16,111 bases of DNA. Source: UBA2589 sp038120095 (GTDB lineage: Bacteria > Gemmatimonadota > Gemmatimonadetes > Longimicrobiales > Gaopeijiaceae). The position numbers and the translations under genes were made by a program. Positions 8,301 through 14,721 of this stretch are shown piece after piece (position 1 is the stretch's first letter; the number at the start of each line of letters is the position of its first letter). The notes under the pieces were generated by a model, which worked only from the letters and a program-made list of their open reading frames with translations, had not been told where the DNA came from and did not search any database. Location: the NCBI GenBank assembly GCA_038120095.1, contig JAYOKZ010000056.1, positions 1-16,111 of the forward strand, written 5' to 3'.

Positions 8301-8547
8301 GAAGGCGCTTCGACAGGTCGGAGACGGCGAATGACCCCAGAGCCATCCCGCCGAGGTATACGGTAAGCACCAGGACCTGCGCGTACGCGCTATGGCCGAC
8401 AAAAAGACCGAGGTACCGGCTCCAGAGGACCTCGTACATGAGTCCGGAGGCGCCGGAGCACAGAAATGCCGCTCGCAGACAGGTATGGGCTCGCACGTGG
8501 TTGCTTTGGCCAGGGGGTCGACGGGTGGATCGGACTCGGTCAGACAC
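5362..8547 (-). CDS. Polytopic membrane protein fused to spermidine-synthase-like domain
   Basis: From GTG 8547 the protein has 1061 residues. The frame is open to a TTG at 8676, but that start has no ribosome site and would add 43 non-hydrophobic residues, while GTG 8547 follows a purine-rich stretch. Two similar multi-helix membrane blocks (about 25-220 and 275-510) are joined by a charged linker. Next is a Rossmann methyltransferase-like domain of the spermidine synthase superfamily (about 535-840), with cofactor loop NIGHGSGMTATALL at about 615-628, acidic VTIEIEP near 637-643 and AEPSNPWVSGTASLFTQEFY at about 688-707. The last 200 residues look helical, possibly TPR-like. The D-x-x-D type catalytic signature of true aminopropyltransferases reads E-P-S-N here, so spermidine synthesis is doubtful. 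The family is often annotated as fused MFS/spermidine synthase, with unknown function. It stands alone on the minus strand between two pilin sets. Confidence 0.85.
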   Translation of the reverse strand: MSDRVRSTRRPPGQSNHVRAHTCLRAAFLCSGASGLMYEVLWSRYLGLFVGHSAYAQVLVLTVYLGGMALGSFAVSDLSKRLRHPLRWYALTEIALAGFGLVFHPIFLASTNWAYDTLFPLISSASWVGSFRWGLAGLLILPQAIVLGMTFPLMAAGLTRRNPRRPGSAVAEAYALNTIGGAFGVLLVGFVLIGALGLPGSSVAAATINVLAAALVLLGLTRRGPGTQKTTDPRVGHGLDTASMETEQEGRECDLPEPAPSKTAERSAGLPTELPASIPGIVPLLLFVSLGTAVASFAYEIAWIRMLSLVLGSATHAFELMLSAFILGIAIGAWVIRTRADDTRTPLRFLGGIQVLMGLAALSSLPIYLLTFGAVAGMVESLSGQPDGYAMFNVGRYALCIAVMLPATTLAGTTVPVITGTLLRAGFGERVIGHVYAVNTLGAVVGVGLSGLILLPLLGLKGLISAGALLDIALGVLLLERSSAARGSSRAFPAAVGLLSVLSVIGITSTVDFNPSTLTSGVFRRGDVDGYASRRSLFYHDGRTATVSAHIGSSDGVVVLSTNGKPDASLGPRWIGESNVSLPVLPIPEGRDFPTQTLAPIIGLAHRPGSRTAANIGHGSGMTATALLTSDRLERLVTIEIEPMMVEGSLVFLPANSPAFSDPRVGYVFDDAKSYFAHRRERFDLIFAEPSNPWVSGTASLFTQEFYERIPDFLAEGGVFAQWLQIYELDDDLFLSVLAALDHTFPFYRAYLVGDADVAIVASVEAMGPADWSVVQAESFRTMTSGAPPFEPQHMDALFMFDQDTFRPMLDLGLPTNSDYQPILDLGAERARFDQRGAEGAFSFAISRVNIARHRSHEALDPLPYRLVPAYGLAPAVLREMGSWLRTALAEGGGIAPPEFPEWQEELVHLQQFLTFTRSPVQLTSWDIWSASFVRAETALHRGTTGYSDPIFYRNVLSFLDRTDAPETARATVDLLRGYSTGNWDRAAAGADILVERVGRGEAWVTPDLLLDIAVLAYLETDRPEAASGAYEALVTSTGRADWNLRNRLLRAMIDDRLGVD

Positions 8548-8752
8548 AATCCCTCTTTCCCCCTGCCGACTCAAGCGGGATAACGTCAGGAATTCGGGGA
8601 AGGGACGTTCGAGCCTCGTGGGACGGATGACGAAACCGGAGCCAGAATGCTTTGCTCTGGTGGCGAGCGTCAGCAATATTCAAGTGTTATAGGATTCACC
8701 CTGAACTTCGCGGCGACGGCAAATCCGGTCCGGAGCGCGTTCGGTGGTATCG
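8548..8752. other. Divergent intergenic region
   Basis: About 205 bases separate the minus-strand membrane gene from the second minor pilin set, so it should carry promoters for both directions. The only AT-rich stretch is around 8674-8698. There TATAAC reads on the minus strand (8693-8688), five of six matches to a -10 box, but no matching -35 box lies at the right distance. On the plus strand the same place reads TATAGG, also without a -35. If the TTG at 8676 were the real start of the minus-strand gene, part of this region would be coding. No hairpin or operator stood out. Confidence 0.4.
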
Positions 8753-9247
8753 ATGACGAGCACGAGGGCAGGCTTCACCATGGTCGAACTGGTCATCGTG
8801 ATCCTCATCGGGAGCATCCTGACCGGCATCGCCCTGAACAGTTTTCAGGGTGTGCAGTCGCGGTTTGCCGTGCAGAGTGCCAAGCGCGTGTACATGTCGT
8901 GGCACCAGCGCGTTCGATCAAGGGCGATCGAGACCGGCGAAACCGTCATCATGTTCGTCTGGGTGGATGGCGATTCGGTGGCGACGCTCAGACGAGACGG
9001 GAACACGTTGATACGGGAAGATGTTCAGCAGTTCGACGGCGACCTTGGTGTAACCCTCGAGACGCAGGGTGACGTCTCTTTTTACACCTGCATGACGCCG
9101 AGGGGTTACGCCGACACGAGTTGTGGCTCCTGGGGCGCTACCGACGGGTACACCGCGACCTTCAGCGATACGGTCCGTCTTCGGTTCCGCCAGGCGGCAG
9201 ACACCGCATCGGTGCTGATTCTCCCGATGGGCCAGGTGATCGGCTGA
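8753..9247 (+). CDS. Minor pilin, GspH/FimT-like (set 2)
   Basis: The protein has 164 residues from ATG 8753. The leader MTSTRAG precedes FTMVELVIVILIGSILTGIA, with glycine at -1 and glutamate at +5. An in-frame GTG at 8744 with GGAG eight bases before it is a possible alternative, adding three residues to the leader. The segment after the helix (FAVQSAKRVYMSWHQRVRSR) matches in pattern the equivalent part of the set 1 FimT-like protein. The head contains two cysteines (in FYTCMTPR and DTSCGSW) that may form a disulfide, unlike set 1. Size, head and first position fit GspH/FimT. It opens the second four-gene minor pilin set and is followed one base later by the next gene. Confidence 0.88.
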   Translation: MTSTRAGFTMVELVIVILIGSILTGIALNSFQGVQSRFAVQSAKRVYMSWHQRVRSRAIETGETVIMFVWVDGDSVATLRRDGNTLIREDVQQFDGDLGVTLETQGDVSFYTCMTPRGYADTSCGSWGATDGYTATFSDTVRLRFRQAADTASVLILPMGQVIG

Positions 9248-9248
9248 G

Positions 9249-9647
9249 ATGTCTGCCCTGACTCCCGGCCGAGACCCGCGTCGTCGTGGCGGTTTCTCGC
9301 TCGTCGAAGTGATCATCGCGATCCTGATTCTGGCCTTTGGTGTGCTCGGGCTGGCCGGCACGACAGCGCACATTACGCGCCAGATCACGCTCGCTGACTT
9401 GATGACCGAACGCTCGGTCGCCTTCCAGACCATCATCGACAGAATTCAGTCGCTCCCCTACGACAACGTCGGGACAGGCAGCGATTCTGTGGGTGTCTAT
9501 GCCGTCTCCTGGAGTGCGACCGCCGATGGAGCCCAGACGAAGATTGTGCGCATCATCACTCAGGGGCCGGGCCTGGGCTCCGGAACACCGCCCGGTCTCA
9601 AAGCTCAGGTGGCAGACACCTTCGAATTCAGAGTGCTGAGGCGATGA
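9249..9647 (+). CDS. Minor pilin, PilV/GspI-like (set 2)
   Basis: The protein has 132 residues, starting at ATG 9249, one base after the previous stop. A longer basic leader (MSALTPGRDPRRRGG) precedes FSLVEVIIAILILAFGVLGL, with glycine at -1 and glutamate at +5. The helix continues into ITLADLMTERSVAFQTIIDR, and IDRIQSLPYDNV is typical of PilV-type subunits, where residues after the helix often read as a short LPYxx motif. The remainder is a small beta domain ending FEFRVLRR. Its stop overlaps the next start by ATGA, so it is coupled to the PilW-like gene. It corresponds by position to the gene at 3418 in set 1. Confidence 0.88.
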   Translation: MSALTPGRDPRRRGGFSLVEVIIAILILAFGVLGLAGTTAHITRQITLADLMTERSVAFQTIIDRIQSLPYDNVGTGSDSVGVYAVSWSATADGAQTKIVRIITQGPGLGSGTPPGLKAQVADTFEFRVLRR

Positions 9648-10501
9648 AGAGGGGTCGCGCGGGTTTCACGCTGATCGAGATCCTGATCGTGTCGGTTCTC
9701 GGGCTCGTCGTTGTTCTCTCCGTGGGACAGATCCTGGTCACCAACCGCAGGACGTACACGGCGCAGAGCGCGACCGTGTCCGGGCAGCAAACAACGCGCA
9801 TGGCTGTCGAGGTACTATTCGCGGAATTGCGGGAAGTGAGTCCGTCCGGCGGTGACATTCTGGCCATGGGCGCCGATTCGATCCGCGTCCGACTCATGCG
9901 CAAATTCTCGATCGTCTGCGCACCGGACATTACCGGGTCCGATCCCGTGATGACGGTGATCAAGGACTTCCTCCTCAACAGTGGGGACACTCTCTACATC
10001 ATGGGAGGGTCCAACCGGTTCGCCGTGGGCGACTCGTTGTTTGTCTACGCCGACAATGATCCCGACGTCGACAACGATGACTCGTGGATTTCGGCGAGTG
10101 TCTCTGCCGTCGACTCAACCGGCGTTGCGTGTCCGCAGGACGGGGATGCAGGTCTCGCACTGACGTTTGGCTCTCAGATGACGGCGTTCACCAACGACTC
10201 CGTTCATGTGGGTGCGCCCGTGCGCAGCTTTCAGGACTTCACGTTTGGTATCACAACCATGCTGGGCGACGTGTACCTCGGTCGACGTCAGGGATCGGGG
10301 GACATGATCCCCGTTGCCGGTCCCCTGCGTGATCGCGATGGGCTCGCGTTCGTCTACCGGGACGCGCTGGGTGCGGTGACCGCGGACCCGCTCGAGGTCG
10401 CTCAGGTCGAAGTCACGGTTCGAACTGGCTCGGAGGTCCGCAACTCGCTTGGCGAGATGGTTTCCGACTCGGTTCTCGTATGGATCCACACCCGAAACTA
10501 G
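9644..10501 (+). CDS. Minor pilin, PilW/GspJ-like (set 2)
   Basis: The protein has 285 residues and starts at ATG 9644 (ATGA overlap). The leader MKRGRAG precedes FTLIEILIVSVLGLVVVLSV, a classic prepilin helix with glutamate at +5. Next come QILVTNRRTYTAQ and TTRMAVEVLFAELREVSPSG, the usual pattern of PilW-like proteins. The head includes GADSIRVRLMRKFSIVCA, shared with the set 1 PilW-like protein, and two cysteines. An acidic stretch, YADNDPDVDNDDSW, could bind calcium, but that is speculation. Large size and third position fit PilW/GspJ. The next gene follows after 33 bases instead of by overlap. Confidence 0.88.
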   Translation: MKRGRAGFTLIEILIVSVLGLVVVLSVGQILVTNRRTYTAQSATVSGQQTTRMAVEVLFAELREVSPSGGDILAMGADSIRVRLMRKFSIVCAPDITGSDPVMTVIKDFLLNSGDTLYIMGGSNRFAVGDSLFVYADNDPDVDNDDSWISASVSAVDSTGVACPQDGDAGLALTFGSQMTAFTNDSVHVGAPVRSFQDFTFGITTMLGDVYLGRRQGSGDMIPVAGPLRDRDGLAFVYRDALGAVTADPLEVAQVEVTVRTGSEVRNSLGEMVSDSVLVWIHTRN

Positions 10502-10534
10502 GGGCCGCTCGTTGAACGCGAGGTTGGTACGCTC

Positions 10535-11698
10535 ATGAGAGTCAGAAATCGTGCGGGGTTTGCACTCCCTACCGTGATCGGCGCGATGGTGATCATCGGA
10601 GTTCTCGTCACGGCCGGCTTCTTCATCGCCCAGCAGGAGTTGAGGATCGGAGTCGCGAGCAGGAATGCGAACATGGCGGTCAACATTGCGCAGGCCGGCG
10701 CGAACGAGATCCTCGGTAACTGGAACGGCTACCAGCTCGGCAACATTGCCATCTGGTCCGACACGACCATTACGGACACGATCGCCAGTGGGATCTGGGA
10801 GGTCTCGATCGCGAACTCCAACAACTACGTGTATTTCCTCACCGCGACGGGAACCGTCACCGAGGGGGGTGCGCTGTGGTCGGGGGCTCAGCGGACCATT
10901 GGTATCGTCACCAAGATGGTCTTTGCGGACATCGACCCGCCGGCTGCCCTGACTACTCGGGGCTCGACCGTGGTAAAGGGTAACGCGTTGATCAACGGTA
11001 CCAACACGACCCCTCCGTCGTGGGGGCCGTATTGTACGGGGTTCGCCACCAACGACACGACGGGTGTCCTGACGAACGACACATCCCTCATTGGAACGAG
11101 CGGCAAGGGCGGCCTCCTGGGAAGTCCGGCATACGATCAGGATTCGTCGATCGTGGACTCGACCTTCACGACCTTCGGAGAGATGGACTGGGCCCAATTG
11201 ACCGCTCTGGCTCAGGCCGAGGGCAAGGATGTGACCTCACTTGGGTCCAACATCAACAGCACCCAACCGGACACGACGGCTGCGGGTCGCTGCAACGAAG
11301 CGACCCTGACGAATTGGGGCGACACCATTCCGGCGGCGGCGTGTGGAGCGTACTTCCCCCTCATCTACCATGGGGGGCCCCTTCTGCGCATCCAGTCCGG
11401 CGGAATGGGGCAGGGGGTTCTTCTTGTGGATGGCACGCTCGATTTGCGGGGTAACTTCCTGTTCTATGGGATCATCATTGTCCAGGGAGACTTTGAGACC
11501 CAGGGCAATGGAAACCGGATCATCGGAGCGGTGATGGCATCCAATGGACTGCTCGACGATCAGTCCATCACGGGTGGCTCCGAAATCACGTATTCGCGTT
11601 GTACGGTTCAACGGGCAATCCTCAACAATGCCTCACTGTCCCGTGCCCGCCCGCTGCTGCAGAGAAGCTGGGTCGACATGACAGCCGTTGCGAACTGA
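10535..11698 (+). CDS. Minor pilin, PilX/GspK-like tip protein (set 2)
   Basis: The protein has 387 residues. The leader MRVRNRAG precedes FALPTVIGAMVIIGVLVTAG, a prepilin helix with threonine instead of glutamate at +5, as expected of a PilX/GspK tip subunit. The stretch IAQAGANEILGNW is typical of PilX N-terminal domains. The head is rich in threonine and asparagine. C253 and C270 form a C-x16-C pair containing N-W-G-D. A glycine-spaced beta region follows at about 285-345 (GVLLVDGTLDLRGNF, YGIIIVQGDFETQG), then a late cysteine in SRCTVQ. The same order of parts occurs in the set 1 PilX-like protein, 70 residues shorter. It is the last gene before the pilM promoter. A tip role, possibly adhesive, is inference. 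Confidence 0.85.
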   Translation: MRVRNRAGFALPTVIGAMVIIGVLVTAGFFIAQQELRIGVASRNANMAVNIAQAGANEILGNWNGYQLGNIAIWSDTTITDTIASGIWEVSIANSNNYVYFLTATGTVTEGGALWSGAQRTIGIVTKMVFADIDPPAALTTRGSTVVKGNALINGTNTTPPSWGPYCTGFATNDTTGVLTNDTSLIGTSGKGGLLGSPAYDQDSSIVDSTFTTFGEMDWAQLTALAQAEGKDVTSLGSNINSTQPDTTAAGRCNEATLTNWGDTIPAAACGAYFPLIYHGGPLLRIQSGGMGQGVLLVDGTLDLRGNFLFYGIIIVQGDFETQGNGNRIIGAVMASNGLLDDQSITGGSEITYSRCTVQRAILNNASLSRARPLLQRSWVDMTAVAN

Positions 11699-11795
11699 AT
11701 GCCGGTGTCGCTCGCTCATTCACGAAGCCTGAGCGGAGGCGGACCGCGTCAAATGTTTATCGAATTCCTGGACATGGTGGAGGCCGATAATTTCA

Positions 11796-11825
11796 TTGAC
11801 AATTCTTGTCTTTCAGATGTATCGT
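11796..11825 (+). promoter_or_regulatory. Sigma-70-type promoter for pilMNOPQ
   Basis: A perfect -35 hexamer TTGACA (11796-11801) is separated by 18 bases from TATCGT (11820-11825), four of six matches to the -10 consensus. It lies in an AT-rich patch that contrasts with the GC-rich surroundings. Transcription would start near 11832, giving a leader of about 48 bases that is pyrimidine-rich and has no obvious Shine-Dalgarno sequence before pilM. The 97 bases upstream, back to the previous stop codon, hold only a weak six-pair inverted repeat (11713-11718 with 11730-11735) without a T-tract. Confidence 0.65.
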
Positions 11826-11879
11826 CCCTTCGAGATTTCTGAGATTTTTCCCATTCTCCCTCTCAGTTGACATCGAAGC

Positions 11880-12914
11880 ATGGGCCTGTTCGGACGAAAC
11901 AAGAACGTAATCGGCCTCGACATCGGGTCCGGCTTCATCAAGGTGGTCGAGGTCGACCATTCCGGTGACCAGCCCGAGGTCGTGCGCGTGGCGATGCGAC
12001 CGTTGCTTCCCGACGCGATCGTGGAGGGGGAGATCATGGACTACGGCCTCGTTTCCGATGCCGTGGCGGGCCTGTTCGCCGAGATCGGTATGAAGGGTGC
12101 TGAAGTCGTGACCGCCGTGGGCGGACACGACGTCATCATCAAGAAGATCGAGATGGATCGGATGCGGGACGCTGATGCTCGCGAGGTCATCAAATGGGAA
12201 GCAGAGCAACATGTCCCGTTCGACATCAAGAGTGTCGAGATCGACTTTCAGATTCTGGATCCGGATGGTGACGGCGCCCAGATGCAGGTCCTCCTCGTGG
12301 CTGCGAAGCGCGAATTGGTCGACAACAAGGTCGGCCTGCTGCAGGACGCAGGTGTCGAGCCGCTCGTGATCGATGTCGACGCGTTCGCCCTGCACAATGC
12401 GTTCGAGCACAATTACCCGGGTTCTCTTGAGGGGATCGTGGCGCTCGTGAACGTCGGCCACGAGACGACCAACGTGAGCATCCTGGAGGACGGGGTGCCG
12501 ATCTTGACGCGCGACATTCCCTTTGGGTCCCGCAAGATTCGCGAAGACCTGCAGCGGGAACGGGGTCTCACCGCAGAGCGGGCAGAAGATGTCGTCCAGG
12601 CTCGAGAGGTTGTGGCCGGTCTCGAGACGTTCGTCACCTCCTCAGCCGACGAGATTGCCGTAGGGATTGAGCGAGCGAGCGCGTTCCTGATGACTCGCGA
12701 AGACGGTAACTCGGTCGGTCGGATCTTCCTCAGCGGAGGGGGCGCCCGGATTCCGAGGATGGCCGAATCTCTGGCGAGTCGGATGAATGTGGAAACCGAA
12801 ATCGTGAATCCATTCGAGAGAGTACCCGTACGGCCCGATGCCGCCGGAGACTTGTCGATCGATGAGGCTGCCCCGATGCTGCTTTTGCCGCTCGGATTGG
12901 CGCTCAGGGCCTAG
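11880..12914 (+). CDS. pilM: Type IV pilus assembly protein PilM
   Basis: The protein has 344 residues, the usual PilM length. PilM is a cytoplasmic actin-like (FtsA/MreB-fold) ATP-binding protein that docks on the cytoplasmic tail of PilN and links the pilus motor to the envelope complex. The N-terminal phosphate-1 motif is GLDIGSGFIKVVEV (about 12-25). The 1C-type region around VIKWEAEQHVPFDI (103-116) is typical of PilM. A second phosphate motif is NVGHETTNVSILEDG (191-205), and the adenosine motif is FLSGGGARIPRM (283-294). The start MGLFGRNKNVIGLDIG is characteristic, although the ribosome site is weak. It is the first gene of the pilMNOPQ operon, 18 bases before pilN's start. Confidence 0.97.
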   Translation: MGLFGRNKNVIGLDIGSGFIKVVEVDHSGDQPEVVRVAMRPLLPDAIVEGEIMDYGLVSDAVAGLFAEIGMKGAEVVTAVGGHDVIIKKIEMDRMRDADAREVIKWEAEQHVPFDIKSVEIDFQILDPDGDGAQMQVLLVAAKRELVDNKVGLLQDAGVEPLVIDVDAFALHNAFEHNYPGSLEGIVALVNVGHETTNVSILEDGVPILTRDIPFGSRKIREDLQRERGLTAERAEDVVQAREVVAGLETFVTSSADEIAVGIERASAFLMTREDGNSVGRIFLSGGGARIPRMAESLASRMNVETEIVNPFERVPVRPDAAGDLSIDEAAPMLLLPLGLALRA

Positions 12915-12931
12915 GATCAGGACGCGATAAC

Positions 12932-13636
12932 GTGATCAAGGTCAATCTTCTTCCGGGGGGTAGGCGAGGCCCCGGGCGTGGCAGCCCACTTGGCGATCTG
13001 GTCGCCCGCTTCGCTCGACGGTCTCGTGGCGGTGGCGGTGGGGGTTCGGCCGTCGACTCCTACATGGCGTTTTTCGCGGTCGCGGTGGCGGTGTCATTGG
13101 GCTACATGGGTTTCTCGTTCTTCAATCTTCGAACGGAGACGGAAGAGCTGTCGGTTCAGGTGGAGGAAGCGGTTCAGGATTCCATTCGGAACGCCGCGAT
13201 CATCCAGCGCACCCGTCAGCTTGAGGCTCGCGGTGACTCCATCGAAGAGCGTGTTGCGATCATTCAGGAAATTGATGCCGGACGGTATGTTTGGCCGCAC
13301 TTGCTGGATGAGGTCGCTGCCGCTGTCCCGGATTATCTGTGGCTTCGCGAAGTACTGTATCAGAGCGACAATCCCCTCACTGTTCGGGTGACCGGCCGAG
13401 CCGGTTCGCTGTTCGCCATCACGCGCTACATGCGGCGTCTCGAGGCCTCCCGCTTTCTTCGCGCGGTCAATCCCGAAACGATGCAGCAGACCCCTTCCGA
13501 AGCCAATCCGGAGGATCTGGTCTACATGTTCGAGCTCGTGATGGAGTACGAGGCACCCGCCATCGATGACCTCGAGACGGTTCCACTGTTCGACGAAGCT
13601 GTCTCGGAGAACCAGGCTGCTGCGGGGGGGAACTGA
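12932..13636 (+). CDS. pilN: Type IV pilus inner-membrane protein PilN
   Basis: The protein has 234 residues from GTG 12932, preceded by AGGAC at eight bases. It begins MIKVNLLPGG, the conserved N-terminal motif that inserts into PilM. A basic, glycine-rich stretch follows (residues 9-39) with six consecutive glycines, which makes the cytoplasmic tail longer than in model PilN proteins. One transmembrane helix lies at about 44-64 (YMAFFAVAVAVSLGYMGFSF). A coiled coil follows (about 66-110, ETEELSVQVEEAVQD), then a periplasmic ferredoxin-like domain containing WLREVLYQ and SLFAITRYMRRLEAS. PilN pairs with PilO in the periplasm. It lies three bases before pilO. Identification rests on both motif and operon order. 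Confidence 0.95.
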   Translation: MIKVNLLPGGRRGPGRGSPLGDLVARFARRSRGGGGGGSAVDSYMAFFAVAVAVSLGYMGFSFFNLRTETEELSVQVEEAVQDSIRNAAIIQRTRQLEARGDSIEERVAIIQEIDAGRYVWPHLLDEVAAAVPDYLWLREVLYQSDNPLTVRVTGRAGSLFAITRYMRRLEASRFLRAVNPETMQQTPSEANPEDLVYMFELVMEYEAPAIDDLETVPLFDEAVSENQAAAGGN

Positions 13637-13639
13637 GAG

Positions 13640-14251
13640 ATGCCCTGGTACAACCCGTCTGATCCAACGCAGCGCAACTGGATGCTTGGAGGGATCGTCG
13701 CGCTCGCGCTCATCTACCCCTTCATGACGTACTTCGTGGCGCCGCGTGATGAGGCGAACGACGTCGTGCGCGATCGCCTCGAGAGCCTGCAGATTCAAAA
13801 TCGACAGGCCGGCGTGATCCTGGCTCGAGGCGGTCAGGATCTCGAGAACCGAATGGCTACGTATGAACGGCATGTGGCGCGTCTGGAAGAGTTGATTCCA
13901 GCGCAGGAGGAAGTTCCTGCCCTCGTAGACGACATTCAGGCCAGGGCACGTGTCTCAGACGTCGAGGTCGTGGGACTCGATCCGGAGCCGACGGAGCCCG
14001 CAGGTCCGTACAATCGAACCGGCTATCAAATGACGGTGGTCGGGGACTACCACGACGTCGGACGATTCCTGACGGAGATCGCCACTCTGCCACGCATCGT
14101 GACGCCCGTGCAGGTCGACATGCAGTCCTATTCTGGCGTGAGTCAGAGCCCGGATATGATCGCCCCAGTCGTCGCCACGTTCCGCATTGAAACTTACGTC
14201 CTGCCGGATGCGGCGGGATCCGTGGCTCCTGCTGAGCTACCGGGAGGCTGA
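13640..14251 (+). CDS. pilO: Type IV pilus inner-membrane protein PilO
   Basis: The protein has 203 residues, starting at ATG 13640 shortly after pilN. A short cytoplasmic N-terminus (MPWYNPSDPTQRNW) leads to one transmembrane helix at about 15-33 (MLGGIVALALIYPFMTYFVA). A coiled coil spans about 37-90 (RLESLQIQNRQAGVILARGG). A ferredoxin-like domain follows, with the family feature GDYHDVGRFLTEIATLPRIV at about 135-154. PilO forms a heterodimer with PilN and contacts PilP, spacing the inner and outer parts of the machine. The next gene starts two bases after the stop. Confidence is high from topology, GDYHDVG region and order. Confidence 0.95.
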   Translation: MPWYNPSDPTQRNWMLGGIVALALIYPFMTYFVAPRDEANDVVRDRLESLQIQNRQAGVILARGGQDLENRMATYERHVARLEELIPAQEEVPALVDDIQARARVSDVEVVGLDPEPTEPAGPYNRTGYQMTVVGDYHDVGRFLTEIATLPRIVTPVQVDMQSYSGVSQSPDMIAPVVATFRIETYVLPDAAGSVAPAELPGG

Positions 14252-14253
14252 CT

Positions 14254-14721
14254 GTGAAGCGTATGACCATGATGTTGGCTGCAGGCACTGTGTTGCTCGC
14301 AGGCGCAGGTGAGGTTCACGGGCAGGATCCGGCTCGCCCTTCGTCCTCCGACGTGGAACTCGTCTACGAGCGAGAGATCTTCTCCTATCCATCCTTCACG
14401 CGTCGAAATCCGTTCCTTGCTCTGGAGGGAACAGCAGGCGGACCGCGCTTCGAACAAATGACGCTGATCGGCATTCTGTACTCGACAGAGCCATCCGCCA
14501 GCGTCGCCATCATCTCCACGGGAACCGTGACCGTCGCGGCCGACGGCTCGATGAGCGGCGTGGAGGGAGATGCGTATTATCTGAAGGTGGGACAGAGCAT
14601 CGGGAACACCACGGTCGTCGAAATTCGCCGAGACGCTGTGATTGTCGACGTGGAAGTGTTCGATGCCGTCGAGCGAAACACCATGAATTTCGTATCCAGC
14701 CGCGAGGGAGGCACCCCATGA
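14254..14721 (+). CDS. pilP: PilP-like periplasmic pilus assembly protein
   Basis: The protein has 155 residues from GTG 14254, with GGGAGG a few bases upstream. The N-terminus MKRMTMMLAAGTVLLAGAGE is a signal peptide with a probable signal peptidase I site near VHG-QD. There is no cysteine lipobox, so it is not a lipoprotein, unlike the PilP of Pseudomonas and Neisseria. The C-terminal half starts TRRNPFLALEG, the NPF element of PilP/GspC homology domains. It continues as short beta-strands (MTLIGILYSTEPSASVAIIS, YYLKVGQSIGNTTVVEI), which match the domain that bridges PilNO to the secretin. Its ATGA overlap with pilQ and its place after pilO support the call. Annotation as a hypothetical protein would not be surprising, because sequence similarity in this family is low. 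Confidence 0.82.
   Translation: MKRMTMMLAAGTVLLAGAGEVHGQDPARPSSSDVELVYEREIFSYPSFTRRNPFLALEGTAGGPRFEQMTLIGILYSTEPSASVAIISTGTVTVAADGSMSGVEGDAYYLKVGQSIGNTTVVEIRRDAVIVDVEVFDAVERNTMNFVSSREGGTP

Noticed and set aside
8548..8676. N-terminal extension of the membrane fusion protein from TTG 8676
   Set aside because: No ribosome site, a rare start codon and 43 non-hydrophobic residues before the first membrane helix. GTG 8547 is better supported, though not proven.
10115..11197. Minus-strand open frame of 360 codons opposite the second PilW/PilX-like genes
   Set aside because: Translation rich in Arg, Asp and His with no recognisable motif, and the plus-strand genes are well supported.
11713..11735. 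Inverted repeat CGCTCA/TGAGCG after the second PilX-like gene as a terminator
   Set aside because: Only six pairs with an 11-base loop and no T-tract; too weak to call.
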